Assembly (NCBI RefSeq): GCF_006716085.1
Contig: NZ_VFON01000001.1
Span: forward strand, 1,054,001 to 1,118,000
Source: Leucobacter komagatae
GTDB taxonomy: Bacteria; Actinomycetota; Actinomycetes; Actinomycetales; Microbacteriaceae
Reading direction: 5' to 3'
Length of the DNA: 64,000 nt
Positions 21,937-30,958 of the stretch are shown in pieces (positions within the stretch are counted from its first letter, which is position 1; the number at the start of each line of letters is the position of its first letter). A program made the position numbers and the translations under genes. The notes beneath the pieces are model-generated. The model did no database searches, had not been told where the DNA came from, and saw only the letters and a program-made list of their open reading frames with translations.

Positions 21937-24029
21937 CGCGCACCCCTCACCACCCGAATGTCATCAACGCGGCTCTCTTCGTCGGGGCGGCGGTCGTCAG
22001 TCGGTTCGAAGCCGACCTTCCTGTAAAACTCAAACGCTCGTGCGTTCCCGTCGACGACCCAGGCAAACGCGGGCTCGTCACCGAGCAGCCGGTCGATGAG
22101 TACAGCAGCGAGCCCGGTGCCTCGCGCCTCCGGTGTGAGGTTGAGCGTGTGCAGCTCGAGGCCGAGGGGCCCCGTGTCGTCGTGCCGGTGTGCCGACCCG
22201 AACCCAAGAAAGGCGCCCGAGGCGGAGTGCGCGACCAAGACCTGGTAGCCGGGTGCCCGTCCAAGCGCTTGCTCCCATTCCGGGAGCCGCCGTTCGGGGG
22301 TGAGGGTGCGGAGGAAACCGGCGTCCATGAGCCCCGCGTACGCTTCTTGCCAGACGGCGACGTGAAACTCGGCAATGTCGGGCAGGTCTTCGTGAGTCGC
22401 CGGTCGAATCGTAAACGGCCGCACGGCCCCGGTGAGGGGCTCGTCAGCAGTGAGGTCGCCGAGTTTACGGTCGCCGTCAAACGGCCATGCAGCAGTGTCG
22501 GTGTGTTGGAACCTCAGTGCGGTGAAATCTGTTTGCGCGGGTCCAGGGGCATCAACAGGAATGATGCGCCCAACGACGGGCTCAAATGCCGCACGGAAGT
22601 GGTTCTTCACTTTCCAGGCGAGCACGTCGTACGCAGTCGGGTCGACGCCAAGGTACCGGTACAGCGCCGGGTCATTCGCGGTGATCGGGCGGCCCGTGAC
22701 AACGACGTCTGCTGTGGCAGAGACCGGGTGCCCGCCGACGGTGCGCAGCCGCAGCCACGCGGCGCCGCCGGTATCGACAGAGAGCCCCGCGTTGAACGGC
22801 CCATCGTTCACGTAGACGCCGTCGGTCGCCGCAAGTACCTCGGCCTTGACGGTGAGCGGCGCACCGAACTCCGTGGAAGCCTTCCCCGCGAGTTGCGTTT
22901 CGAGCACGGCCCCGACACCGGCCGAACGGGCCACGCGCACCACGCCGTCGTCACAGATCGCCGACATGAGCACGGTGCCGAGGTCTGCCGCGAACACCTC
23001 GCGGAGTAGCACCGTAGTGTCTGCGCTGCCGCCCGACTGGGGGTTATCGGCGACATCGGCGAGCACTACCGGGGTCTCCCCCACAGCGATCGCATCACGC
23101 GCGGCCGCGAGCGCCTCAGGGATGGCCGCGACGTCGACCTGGTAGCGCTCGCGCTGCGCCCAGAAGTACTCGGCCACTTCTTGGGCGACACGCTCGGCCT
23201 CGGATGGGTCAGCCGCAACGACGCTCACAGCGGCCCCCGAGCAGCGGGTGTCAGCGTAGGGAAACCCGGCGTGCGGGCTGACCGCGCGCACGCCGCCGGT
23301 CTCGCGAGCCCGCGCGAACTCGACGACGTCGGCCATGGGCCCCTCAGCGGTTCGCATATTGATGCTGCGCAGCAGCATCGGAAGCCGCACGGTGCGCACC
23401 GTGAGCGGCTCCCCCGCGAGCGCGTCAAGCAGGGCGTTTGCGGCCCGCACGCCCTGATCGTACATGTCGATGTGCGGGTAGGTCTGGTAGCCGAAGATGA
23501 GCGCTCCGCACTCCGCCGGTGTGCCGCTGACGTTGGCGTGGAGATCGAAGGTCACCGCGATCTGCGCGTCGGCGCCGAGGATCGCGCGGGCGAGTTCGAT
23601 GATCGCGCCCTCGGGATCTTGCTCTGTCTCAGACACCATGGAGCCGTGCAGCGCGAGCAGCAGGCCATCGAGCGGGTTGTCGGCGACCGCGCGCCGAAGT
23701 GCGAGTTCGAATTCTCGCAACAGCGTCGCGTAAGCGGCAGTCGTGACGGTGCCAGCGGGCATCGCCGCTGCTGCGGTGAGCGGCACCGGCGTCGCCCCGC
23801 GGGCGCCGAGCACGTCGAGGAATCCACCGAGTTCTGTCTGCGTCCCCGAGTAGACGTCGATGAGGCGGTCGCCCTCGTGATGATCCTCAGCTTCGAACGC
23901 CGCGAGGTCAGTCGCGATCGGGCTAAACGAGTGTGACTCGTGATAGAAGAAGGCGACCCCAATGCGCGGGGCATTCGCGGGCTGCTGCCCGCCGCCTGAT
24001 GCTGTCATCTGTTCCATGATCTGCGTCAC
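21933..24029 (-). CDS. M81 metallopeptidase (MlrC-like) fused to a GNAT acetyltransferase
   Basis: The 698-aa protein joins two domains. Residues about 20-520 are an M81/MlrC-type metallopeptidase (RIGVAFFYHESHSFSP, LLLALHGSMVSE, VTFDLHANVS with metal-binding His/Asp residues, and the C-terminal DUF1485-like part ending in RFQHTDTAAWPFD). Residues about 535-698 form a GNAT N-acetyltransferase (FTIRPATHEDLPDIAEFHV, LNLTPEARGTGLAAVLIDRLL, NARAFEFYRKVGFEP). No frameshift separates them. MlrC opens linear peptides from microcystin; most homologues are of unknown substrate. Start may be GTG 24029 or ATG 24017/24008. Within this operon it could hydrolyse an amide while the GNAT part acylates or deacylates an amine; that is speculation. 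Confidence 0.85.
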   Translation of the reverse strand: MTQIMEQMTASGGGQQPANAPRIGVAFFYHESHSFSPIATDLAAFEAEDHHEGDRLIDVYSGTQTELGGFLDVLGARGATPVPLTAAAAMPAGTVTTAAYATLLREFELALRRAVADNPLDGLLLALHGSMVSETEQDPEGAIIELARAILGADAQIAVTFDLHANVSGTPAECGALIFGYQTYPHIDMYDQGVRAANALLDALAGEPLTVRTVRLPMLLRSINMRTAEGPMADVVEFARARETGGVRAVSPHAGFPYADTRCSGAAVSVVAADPSEAERVAQEVAEYFWAQRERYQVDVAAIPEALAAARDAIAVGETPVVLADVADNPQSGGSADTTVLLREVFAADLGTVLMSAICDDGVVRVARSAGVGAVLETQLAGKASTEFGAPLTVKAEVLAATDGVYVNDGPFNAGLSVDTGGAAWLRLRTVGGHPVSATADVVVTGRPITANDPALYRYLGVDPTAYDVLAWKVKNHFRAAFEPVVGRIIPVDAPGPAQTDFTALRFQHTDTAAWPFDGDRKLGDLTADEPLTGAVRPFTIRPATHEDLPDIAEFHVAVWQEAYAGLMDAGFLRTLTPERRLPEWEQALGRAPGYQVLVAHSASGAFLGFGSAHRHDDTGPLGLELHTLNLTPEARGTGLAAVLIDRLLGDEPAFAWVVDGNARAFEFYRKVGFEPTDDRRPDEESRVDDIRVVRGAR

Positions 24030-24052
24030 TCTGCCGTATCAGCGAAGCGCTG

Positions 24053-25300
24053 TTACGGCAGAGGTGCCTCCTGTCGCTGGGTGAAGAGGGCCGCGATCTC
24101 GTCGTGGCCCTGCTGGATGGCGGGTTCGAAGGTGAACTCACTGTCGGCGCGCAGCTGGCGCAGCTCGCCGAGCTCCGTTTCCCGCGTCTTGAACGGGTGA
24201 TTCCCGAGGGTTGCGAGAATCTCGCCCGCGACGATCTCTCCCTGTTTCAGTGACACTTTCGCGCTTTCGACGCCGACAGTGTTCCCCGCTAGAAAGAGGC
24301 CCGGCAGCGCGGTCGCTCCCGTCGCCGAATGCACAGGCACCTTCGCTCCGACGGAGTCGCTCGTGACGAATTCGAGCCCGAGGGAGGCGCTGAGGTCGCT
24401 GAGCGGCACGAGTCCGTTCGAGAGGCAGACCGAGTCCGTCCTGATGACGCGCCGGCTCCCGGGCACGGCAGCACCGTTTGCGCGCACCGTCTCGACCTCC
24501 GCACCCGTCACGCGGTCGTCGCCGACGACACGGACAAGGCGGGTGGTGAGGCGCAGCGGAATTCCCCACAGCGGGAGCGAGCGCGGGAGTACCCTCGCGG
24601 CGATCGCGGCGAGGCCGGGAACCGCCATGAGGGCACCGCCGAGGCGCATGTAGAAGTACGGCGCGAGTTTACTCAGGCCGCCGAGCCGCTTCAGGGTGGC
24701 CTGCGGGTCGCTATCGGGGACCTGCGCGGGTGGGAGCACAATTGAGTCGACGTCAACGCCGCCGAGCTTCATTGCGCGCGCAATCGTGAGGGAGAGCGGG
24801 TCGACTCCCACGACGACGCTGCGCGCGCCGGGCCGCACCCTGTGCGTGTTGGTCAGGATCTGCGCGCCGCCAATCGTGAATACCCCGGGCAGCGTCCACC
24901 CTTCGACTGGCATCGGCTTTTCGACAGCACCGGTCGCGATCAGCACCGTGCGGGTGTGGATCTCGGCGGCGTCGCCGCCGCGTGACGAGGTCGCGCGAAC
25001 CACCCATCCGGGTTCAATGGCCCAGGCAACGGTATCGGTGAGGATCCGCACGCCTGCGCGCTCGACGCGAGCGAGCAGGTCGTTCGCGAGGGTCCAGCCG
25101 ATCCACCACTCGCCGTCGTTCTCCTGGTGAAGTTGGCCGCGCAGCTTGCCTCCGGTCTGGTGGTTCTCTTCGATAAGAACGACAGTCAGCCCGCCCTCGG
25201 CAGCGCGCGCTGCCGCCGAGAGCCCCGCGGGGCCACCACCGACAACAACGAGGTCGACTCTGTGAACGCTTTCGACGGCTCCCCCGTTCACGAGTCGCAC
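24053..25300 (-). CDS. FAD/NAD(P)-binding oxidoreductase, alpha subunit of an HcnB/OoxA-type dehydrogenase
   Basis: The 415-aa flavoprotein has an N-terminal GGGPAGLSAAARAAEGG dinucleotide fold (residues about 20-36), the ATGAVEKP motif, a second nucleotide site (VVVGVDPLSLTIARAM) and the C-terminal GLFLAGNTVGVE motif. It belongs with the large subunits of hydrogen cyanide synthase, opine oxidase and D-hydroxyproline dehydrogenase complexes, and its neighbours supply the matching [2Fe-2S] and DAO-type subunits. The first 12 residues overlap the neighbouring ferredoxin-like gene. It would pass electrons from the amino-acid oxidising subunit to the respiratory chain. The second nucleotide motif has Asp in place of the usual small residue. 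Confidence 0.88.
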   Translation of the reverse strand: MRLVNGGAVESVHRVDLVVVGGGPAGLSAAARAAEGGLTVVLIEENHQTGGKLRGQLHQENDGEWWIGWTLANDLLARVERAGVRILTDTVAWAIEPGWVVRATSSRGGDAAEIHTRTVLIATGAVEKPMPVEGWTLPGVFTIGGAQILTNTHRVRPGARSVVVGVDPLSLTIARAMKLGGVDVDSIVLPPAQVPDSDPQATLKRLGGLSKLAPYFYMRLGGALMAVPGLAAIAARVLPRSLPLWGIPLRLTTRLVRVVGDDRVTGAEVETVRANGAAVPGSRRVIRTDSVCLSNGLVPLSDLSASLGLEFVTSDSVGAKVPVHSATGATALPGLFLAGNTVGVESAKVSLKQGEIVAGEILATLGNHPFKTRETELGELRQLRADSEFTFEPAIQQGHDEIAALFTQRQEAPLP

Positions 25301-25608
25301 CCCCGCGTCGAACGGTAGGTGTCACCGTCGCTGATCGGTGCCTGGCAGCCGCGCACCCGCTCCGCCGTCTCCTCGTCGGGTCCGAGCCAGAGGCGGCACT
25401 CGTAGCAGTGCCCGATCCCGCAGTAGAGCCCGCGAGGCTCACCCGCGACGGGCGAGGTACGCAGCTCGCGCACGCCCGCTGCGAGCAGTGCTGCCGCGAC
25501 CGGCTCGCCTGTGCGCCCCACGTACGACTCGCCGTTGAAGGTAAAGTTCGCGTCGTCAGCCGCGGGCGGCTCTGGGAGTACGGGATGGTGCTCAATCCGT
25601 TCGGTCAT
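25288..25608 (-). CDS. [2Fe-2S]-binding small subunit (HcnA/SoxA-like)
   Basis: The 106-aa protein is a plant-type ferredoxin-like domain. The binding cysteines appear as YCGIGHCYEC with a fourth in VRGCQAP, the spacing found in the small subunits of HcnABC and related dehydrogenases. The N-terminal FTFNGESYVGRTGEPVAAALLAAG strand-helix segment matches that fold. It overlaps its neighbours by 4 and 13 bases, so the three electron-transfer genes are translationally coupled. Confidence 0.9.
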   Translation of the reverse strand: MTERIEHHPVLPEPPAADDANFTFNGESYVGRTGEPVAAALLAAGVRELRTSPVAGEPRGLYCGIGHCYECRLWLGPDEETAERVRGCQAPISDGDTYRSTRGCDS

Positions 25609-25901
25609 GCCGCACCCTCTTCCCGTGCTGCCGACTCCGCCAGATCACCGAGCGCGGTTGGGCGCACTGGCAGGCGGACTGTCATCGAGCTGCCTCCGGC
25701 CTCGGGCGCGATGCCGGCCTGGCCGAGAAGCTCCTCGATCGCGGTGCGGCAGACGCGGCCCTGGCAGAACCCCATGCCCGCGCGGGTCTGAAACTTCACT
25801 TCCTGAGCGGTGCAGACGCCCGCCTCAACGGCGTCAGCGATGTCTTGCGCGGTGACGTCTTCGCACCGGCACACAGTGTGGTTCATGCTGCTCTCCTTCA
25901 A
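25605..25901 (-). CDS. BFD-like [2Fe-2S]-binding protein
   Basis: The 98-aa protein has the bacterioferredoxin-associated motif set: CRCEDVTAQDIADAV with the first two cysteines, then FQTRAGMGFCQGRVCRTAIEELL with the second pair. In many opine/hydroxyproline-type dehydrogenases this domain is fused to the C-terminus of the alpha flavoprotein; here it is a separate gene. It overlaps both neighbours by 4 bases. Confidence 0.88.
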   Translation of the reverse strand: MKESSMNHTVCRCEDVTAQDIADAVEAGVCTAQEVKFQTRAGMGFCQGRVCRTAIEELLGQAGIAPEAGGSSMTVRLPVRPTALGDLAESAAREEGAA

Positions 25902-27154
25902 TTCTTCGCAAAGCGCCCAGGCGCGTAGTCAGTAAGGGCTTCCAATAGGGCCGCCGGGGTTTCGGTGCCGCGTACCTCGTGTTTAAGGAGCTCGGCAAAC
26001 ATGCGACCAGCGGCGGCGGACAGGCCGAAACCGTGGCCGTTGTAGCCGGCGCTCACCCAGAGACCGGGCACTCCCGGGACTTTGCCGAGGAGCGGGTAGT
26101 GGTCGGGGGTGAGCTCAACAGTCCCGGCGAAAGCACGGATGATCGGAACGCGCGAAAGCCCGGGGAACATCTCTGTCATATAGGTGCCATAGACGTCGAG
26201 CGCCTGCCGGGTTGTGGTCGTGTGGTACCCGTTCTCCTCCCAGGGCCCGCCACCCCCGATGAGGATGTTGTCTGCGTGGGTCTGCCTGGCATACACCCGG
26301 TTTCCAGAGACGAATGGGAAATCTCCCTTCACAGGTAGCCGCTCCGTCGCGGTGAGTTGCGAGCGGCGCGGCCGCACGGGCAGCTCGGCCCCGACATGCC
26401 TCCCAAGCTCCGTCGTCCAGGGGCCCGCGGCGATGAGCACAACGTCCGCCTCGTACTCAGCGTCCGCTGTCGTCACGCCAGTGACCCTCCCCTGACGCTC
26501 GATGAGCCGCTCCACGTGCGCGAACGTCTCGACCTTGCCGCCTCGGTTGACGACAGCCTTACGCAGCGATGTGGTCGCGGTGAACGGGTATCCCTGACCG
26601 TCGTGCGGGGAAAACAGCGCGCCCGCAATACCGGGGTTGACGAGTGGCAGCTCTGCGACGGCTTCGCTTCCCTCGCGCAGCTCGATCGGCACGCCCGCAC
26701 GCTCGTAGATGTCGCGCGCTCGCTGCAGCAGAGACAGCTCGGTGCCGTTCATTGCGACGATCGTGTGGCCCTTTCGCCGGAACTTGACATCGAGCCCCCG
26801 CTCGCCGAGTTCCGCCCAGAGGTCCATCGAGACCCTGGCGAGGGCGACCTCGCCAATATCGCGGCCGTTCGCGTAGATGCCGCCGGCGTTACGGCCCGAT
26901 GCGGCGCCCCCGAGGGCGCGTGATTCGAGCACAGTGACATCGGCTCCGGCCTCGCTCGCGTAGTACGCGGACATGAGGCCAACGATCCCCCCGCCAACGA
27001 TCAAGACGCGAAGCCCGTCGAGCCCGTCGAGCGGGGCACCGCGAAGGGCCTCGCTCACGGCTTCGTAATCGCGTAGCGCGCGATCACCCTGCTCGAGGTC
27101 GGTGCTCAGTGGGTCAAGGGTGAGCAGCGTCATGCGGTTTTCTTCGGTCATCAC
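25898..27154 (-). CDS. FAD-dependent amino-acid oxidase/dehydrogenase (DadA/DAO family), beta subunit
   Basis: The 418-aa protein carries a DAO fold after a roughly 45-residue N-terminal extension: VLIVGGGIVGLMSAYYASEAG (FAD-binding), LGGAASGRNAGGI, the substrate-domain core and C-terminal LWVSAGYNGHGFGLSAAAGRMFAELL. It would oxidise a secondary or D-amino acid to an imine. With the alpha flavoprotein and the two [2Fe-2S] proteins downstream it forms a membrane-associated dehydrogenase of the opine-oxidase/D-hydroxyproline-dehydrogenase class. It overlaps the aldehyde dehydrogenase gene by 4 bases. The actual substrate cannot be read from the sequence. Confidence 0.88.
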   Translation of the reverse strand: MMTEENRMTLLTLDPLSTDLEQGDRALRDYEAVSEALRGAPLDGLDGLRVLIVGGGIVGLMSAYYASEAGADVTVLESRALGGAASGRNAGGIYANGRDIGEVALARVSMDLWAELGERGLDVKFRRKGHTIVAMNGTELSLLQRARDIYERAGVPIELREGSEAVAELPLVNPGIAGALFSPHDGQGYPFTATTSLRKAVVNRGGKVETFAHVERLIERQGRVTGVTTADAEYEADVVLIAAGPWTTELGRHVGAELPVRPRRSQLTATERLPVKGDFPFVSGNRVYARQTHADNILIGGGGPWEENGYHTTTTRQALDVYGTYMTEMFPGLSRVPIIRAFAGTVELTPDHYPLLGKVPGVPGLWVSAGYNGHGFGLSAAAGRMFAELLKHEVRGTETPAALLEALTDYAPGRFAKN

Positions 27155-28614
27155 TGCTCCATGTTCTGCGGGTCGATGTAGACGGACACAAGCTCGGTCA
27201 TGAACTCAAAGCCATGCTCGGAAACCTCGCGGTGCCCATTGCCCGACATGCCGGTGCCACCGAAGGGAACGCCGAGCTCGGCCGAACTCGTGCCTCGGTT
27301 CACATAGATGAGGCCGCTATCGACGTCATCGAGCGCGGTAAAGGTCGCACCAAGGCTGCGCGTGAACACCGACGTCGAGAGGCCGTAGTCGGTGTCGTTT
27401 GCAACCGCGAAGGCCTCGGCAGCATCGGCAACCCTGATCACCGCGATCACCGGGCCGAAGACCTCCCGCCGCGCGATCGCGTGCTCGCGGGTTACACCGT
27501 CAAGCAGCGTCGGTAGGTAGAAGAAGCCCTCTGTGGGCAGGCCCTCGGGCCGTGCACCGCCAACGACGACGCGTGCCCCGTCCGAGACAGCGCCCCTCAC
27601 GGCGTTCTCCACGCCCGCGAGCTGCGCGGCAGTGGCAACGGGGCCCATATCGACGTCCGCGTCGGCACCGTCGCCTACGGTGAGCGCGCGGATTCCGTCG
27701 GCAACGCGCGCAATCAGCTCGTCAGCGACCTCAGTCACGACCACGATCCTGCTCGTTGCGGTGCAGCGCTGGCCGCTCGTGAGGAACCCGCTGCGCACGA
27801 TCTCTCGCGCTGCGAGATCGAGGTCAGCGTCTGCAAGCACCACGGCCGCGTTCTTCCCGCCGAGCTCGAGTGAGCACGGGGTGAGCGACGCAGCGACGCG
27901 CTGCGAAATCTGCGTGCCGACCTCGGTGGATCCGGTGAAGGAGACAGCATCAACGCGCTCGTCCCCAACCGCTTCCGAGGCGAGCTCCCCGGTGCAGGCG
28001 CCGAGCAGCGCGAAGGCGTCCCCGATGCCGGCCCGCTCGAAGGCCTCGGTCACGAGTACCGCCGTGCCATTCACCTGCTGCGCGGGCTTCCAGAGCACGA
28101 CGTTACCGACGGCGAGCGCCGCGAAGATCTTGTAGCCGGCGAGCGCGATCGGGAAGTTCCAGGGGGTGATACACGCGACAACACCGATCGGTTTTCTCCG
28201 CGTATGGATGAAGCGCGTGCCGTCGGCCGACGGGAGCACTTGCCCGAGTGCACGGCCAGCCTCGTGCGCGAACCACCTGCAGGTGCTCGCGAACACTCCG
28301 ACCTCACCTCGGGACTCAGCGAGCGTCTTTCCCATTTCCAGGGTCATCTGCCGCGCGATCCGCTCGCCGTCGCGCTCGATCTCAACTGCGACCTCTTCCA
28401 GGATCCGCTGGCGTTCTTTGAGCGGGAGGCGCTGCCACGGGGCCACCGCGTCACGGAGGGCGTCAAGCGCGAGCCCAAGATCCTCCCTGCCCGCTTGCCT
28501 GTACGCCGAGAGCTGCATTCCCGTCGCAGGGTTCACGGTCTCGGTCGTGCCTGCACCGGTTCCCGGGTGCCAGACGCCGCCCCTGAACTGGGTGTTCACG
28601 ATGATCCCGCTCAT
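27151..28614 (-). CDS. Aldehyde dehydrogenase (semialdehyde dehydrogenase type)
   Basis: This NAD(P)-dependent enzyme (487 aa) has the full ALDH motif set: PWNFP (151-155), WKPA with K176, [14 protein letters not shown] with E250 and GQRC with catalytic C284, plus EVFGPV and the [12 protein letters not shown]-terminal motif. Members with this layout oxidise succinate-, glutarate- or 2-oxoglutarate-type semialdehydes. It sits between the ABC importer and the amino-acid dehydrogenase, so it likely handles the aldehyde formed after deamination. It overlaps genes on both sides by 4 bases. Confidence 0.92.
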   Translation of the reverse strand: MSGIIVNTQFRGGVWHPGTGAGTTETVNPATGMQLSAYRQAGREDLGLALDALRDAVAPWQRLPLKERQRILEEVAVEIERDGERIARQMTLEMGKTLAESRGEVGVFASTCRWFAHEAGRALGQVLPSADGTRFIHTRRKPIGVVACITPWNFPIALAGYKIFAALAVGNVVLWKPAQQVNGTAVLVTEAFERAGIGDAFALLGACTGELASEAVGDERVDAVSFTGSTEVGTQISQRVAASLTPCSLELGGKNAAVVLADADLDLAAREIVRSGFLTSGQRCTATSRIVVVTEVADELIARVADGIRALTVGDGADADVDMGPVATAAQLAGVENAVRGAVSDGARVVVGGARPEGLPTEGFFYLPTLLDGVTREHAIARREVFGPVIAVIRVADAAEAFAVANDTDYGLSTSVFTRSLGATFTALDDVDSGLIYVNRGTSSAELGVPFGGTGMSGNGHREVSEHGFEFMTELVSVYIDPQNMEQ

Positions 28615-29360
28615 GCGACGTGCCTGAGGAAAGACTGCAGCTTGCTGCTCTTCGGGTGGTCGAAGAGTTCGGACGGGATGCCCTCTTCCTCGACGACGCC
28701 GTCGGCCATGAAGACCACGCGGTCGGCGACGTCGCGGGCGAACGACATCTCGTGCGTGACGATGAGCATCGTCATCCCCGCGCTCGCGAGGTCCTTCATG
28801 ACTTTCAGTACCTCGCCACGCAGCTCGGGGTCGAGCGCGCTCGTGGGCTCGTCGAACAGCATCGCCTGCGGGTTCATCGCGAGCGCCCGCGCGATCGCGA
28901 CGCGCTGCTGCTGCCCGCCTGAGAGCTTGTGCGGATAGACGCCCGCTTTCTCGGCGAGCCCGACGCGTTCCAGGAGCACGAGTGCCTGCTCCGTCGCGGC
29001 CGCCTTCTTGACGCCAAGCACCTGCATAGGCGCTTCGATGACGTTTTCAAGCACCGTCTTGTGGGGAAATAGGTTGAACTGCTGGAACACCATGCCGACG
29101 GTGCGGCGCACCCTGAGGATGTTCTCGGTCTTCCCGTCAACGGGCTGACCGAGCACCGAGATGATACCGGAGGTGGGCTCCTCGAGGTGGTTGGTGCACC
29201 GCAGGAGCGTGCTCTTGCCCGAGCCGGATGCCCCGATGAGCGCTACGACCTCGCCCCGCCGTACCTGCAGGCTCACGCCCTTGAGCACCTCGAGATCGCC
29301 AAAGCACTTGTGAATATCTTGCATGTCGATCATGCAGTCAGTTGTTGCTGTCGTGGTCAT
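28611..29360 (-). CDS. Polar amino-acid ABC transporter, ATP-binding protein
   Basis: The 249-aa ATPase has Walker [13 protein letters not shown]-loop region [12 protein letters not shown], signature [15 protein letters not shown], Walker [14 protein letters not shown] and the switch His ([11 protein letters not shown]). The NLFPH and TSALDPEL details are typical of GlnQ/ArtP-type polar amino-acid importers. It overlaps the permease by 4 bases and works in the cytoplasm with the permease and binding protein encoded upstream. Confidence 0.94.
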   Translation of the reverse strand: MTTTATTDCMIDMQDIHKCFGDLEVLKGVSLQVRRGEVVALIGASGSGKSTLLRCTNHLEEPTSGIISVLGQPVDGKTENILRVRRTVGMVFQQFNLFPHKTVLENVIEAPMQVLGVKKAAATEQALVLLERVGLAEKAGVYPHKLSGGQQQRVAIARALAMNPQAMLFDEPTSALDPELRGEVLKVMKDLASAGMTMLIVTHEMSFARDVADRVVFMADGVVEEEGIPSELFDHPKSSKLQSFLRHVA

Positions 29361-30010
29361 CGGTCTGACACCGCCATTCGCTTCTCGAGCCGGGTGAGGA
29401 ACATTGACATCACTGTGGTGAGGACCAGGTAGATCGCAGCCACAGTGAGGTAGAACTCCATGAACGCGAAGTTCGAGGCCGCAAAGCGCTGCGCCACCAT
29501 CATGAGCTCGCTGACGGTGACGAGCGAGGCGAGTGACGAGTCCTTGATCATCGACACAGCCTGGTTGCCGAGCGCGGGCACGCTAATGCGGAACGCCTGC
29601 GGGAGCACGATGCGCCAGAGCACCTTCGGCCGGGTCATACCGAGCGACGATGCCGCCTCAAGCTGCCCCTTCGGTACGGCCTGCAGGCCGCCGCGCAGGA
29701 TCTCGGCGATGTACGCGCCCGCGTTGATGCCGAGGCCGAGGATCGAGGAGAGGAACGCCCCGAGCTCGATACCCAACTGGGGCAGGCCGAAGTAGATCAG
29801 GAAGAGCTGTACAAGCACCGGTGTGCCCCGGAACACCCAGACGTACAGGTCGACAAGCCAGACAAGCGGTTTGATACCGCTGAGTTTCATCACCGCAGCC
29901 ACGAGGCCGAGGATCAAGCCAAGCGCGAGCGACAGGATCGAGATAAGGATCGTGATCCATGCTGCCTGCGCGAGGAACCCCAGGTACGGGGCGACAAGCG
30001 TGAAGTCCAT
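29357..30010 (-). CDS. Polar amino-acid ABC transporter, permease
   Basis: The 217-aa integral membrane protein has about five helices and the GlnP/HisMQ-type signature: [18 protein letters not shown], then the cytoplasmic EAA loop [23 protein letters not shown] single permease gene is present, so it probably acts as a homodimer. The ATPase gene follows with a 4-bp overlap and the binding protein lies 38 bases upstream. Confidence 0.93.
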   Translation of the reverse strand: MDFTLVAPYLGFLAQAAWITILISILSLALGLILGLVAAVMKLSGIKPLVWLVDLYVWVFRGTPVLVQLFLIYFGLPQLGIELGAFLSSILGLGINAGAYIAEILRGGLQAVPKGQLEAASSLGMTRPKVLWRIVLPQAFRISVPALGNQAVSMIKDSSLASLVTVSELMMVAQRFAASNFAFMEFYLTVAAIYLVLTTVMSMFLTRLEKRMAVSDR

Positions 30011-30048
30011 TCTTCGTTTGCTCTCTGTTCGTGACTAGCGTGATGGCG

Positions 30049-30834
30049 TTAGCGGATGTCCGCACCGAACCACTTGGTACTGATCTCCTCGTACGTGCCG
30101 TCCTCCTGCATGTCTGCAAGCGCAGCGTTCACGGCAGCGAGCAGCTTCTCCTGCTTCTTGTCGACGGCAATGCCAGCCGCCGGGTTACTGATTCGCTCTC
30201 CGACGGTGACGATGCTGTAGCCCCGCGCGGAGACGATCGCGAGCCCGACAGGGCCATCGGTGATGACGCCGTCGATGCGGCCATTCGACAGGTCCTCCAT
30301 CGCGAGCTGGTCAGACTTGTACGTCGTGACCTGCGCGCCGCGTTCGAGCGCCATATCCTCAAACGTCGTGCCAAGAGTGACGCCGATGTTCAGCCCGGCG
30401 AGGTCGTCAGTGCTCGCGATCGTGTTGCCCTCTGGCGCGAAGATCTGCGTACCCGTGTGGTAGTACGGGTCGCTGAAGTCAACCTTCTGAGACCGCTCGT
30501 CGGTAATGGTGAGGCTCGAGATCACGATCTCGTACTTACCGGCGTTCAGGCCGCCAATGATGCTGTCCCACGGTGTCGGCACAAACTCGGTCTTCGCGTC
30601 AAGCCGCTCAGCGATCGCGTTGCTGATGTCGACGTCAAACCCGACGAGTTCGTTCTTCGAGTCGAACGAGTTGAACGGAGGGTAGGCTCCCTCGATGCCG
30701 ACCCTCAGTGTGCCGCTGGACTCGACGCGCTCAAGCGCGTCTTTACTGCCACCGGCGCTACAGCCCGCGAGCAGCGCTGCCGCGGAGATCATGCCAATGA
30801 GCCCGAGGACCTTGGTTTTCTTATTCAGGAACAT
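30049..30834 (-). CDS. Substrate-binding lipoprotein of the polar amino-acid ABC transporter
   Basis: The 261-aa protein starts at ATG 30834 with AGGAG eight bases upstream; the open frame reaching 31158 is shadow. A lipoprotein signal ends in LLAGC, so the mature protein is membrane-anchored outside. The SBP_bac_3 fold is plain: LRVGIEGAYPPFNSFDSKNE in outline, GFDVDISNAIAERL, VISSLTITDERSQKVDFSDPYY and the C-terminal VNAALADMQEDGTYEEISTKWF. The ligand pocket cannot be assigned; an amino acid or opine-like compound fits the operon. Confidence 0.93.
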   Translation of the reverse strand: MFLNKKTKVLGLIGMISAAALLAGCSAGGSKDALERVESSGTLRVGIEGAYPPFNSFDSKNELVGFDVDISNAIAERLDAKTEFVPTPWDSIIGGLNAGKYEIVISSLTITDERSQKVDFSDPYYHTGTQIFAPEGNTIASTDDLAGLNIGVTLGTTFEDMALERGAQVTTYKSDQLAMEDLSNGRIDGVITDGPVGLAIVSARGYSIVTVGERISNPAAGIAVDKKQEKLLAAVNAALADMQEDGTYEEISTKWFGADIR

Positions 30835-30958
30835 ACTTCGTTTCTCCTTTGATGCGTCGGTAAGTTCAGGTGGTGTGTGGTGAAAATGGCGCGCCGCATG
30901 ACGCGCACGGGGCTGACCCCGCGCTCGAACGGCGCCTGGTGTGAGTGTGAGTCGGGTG

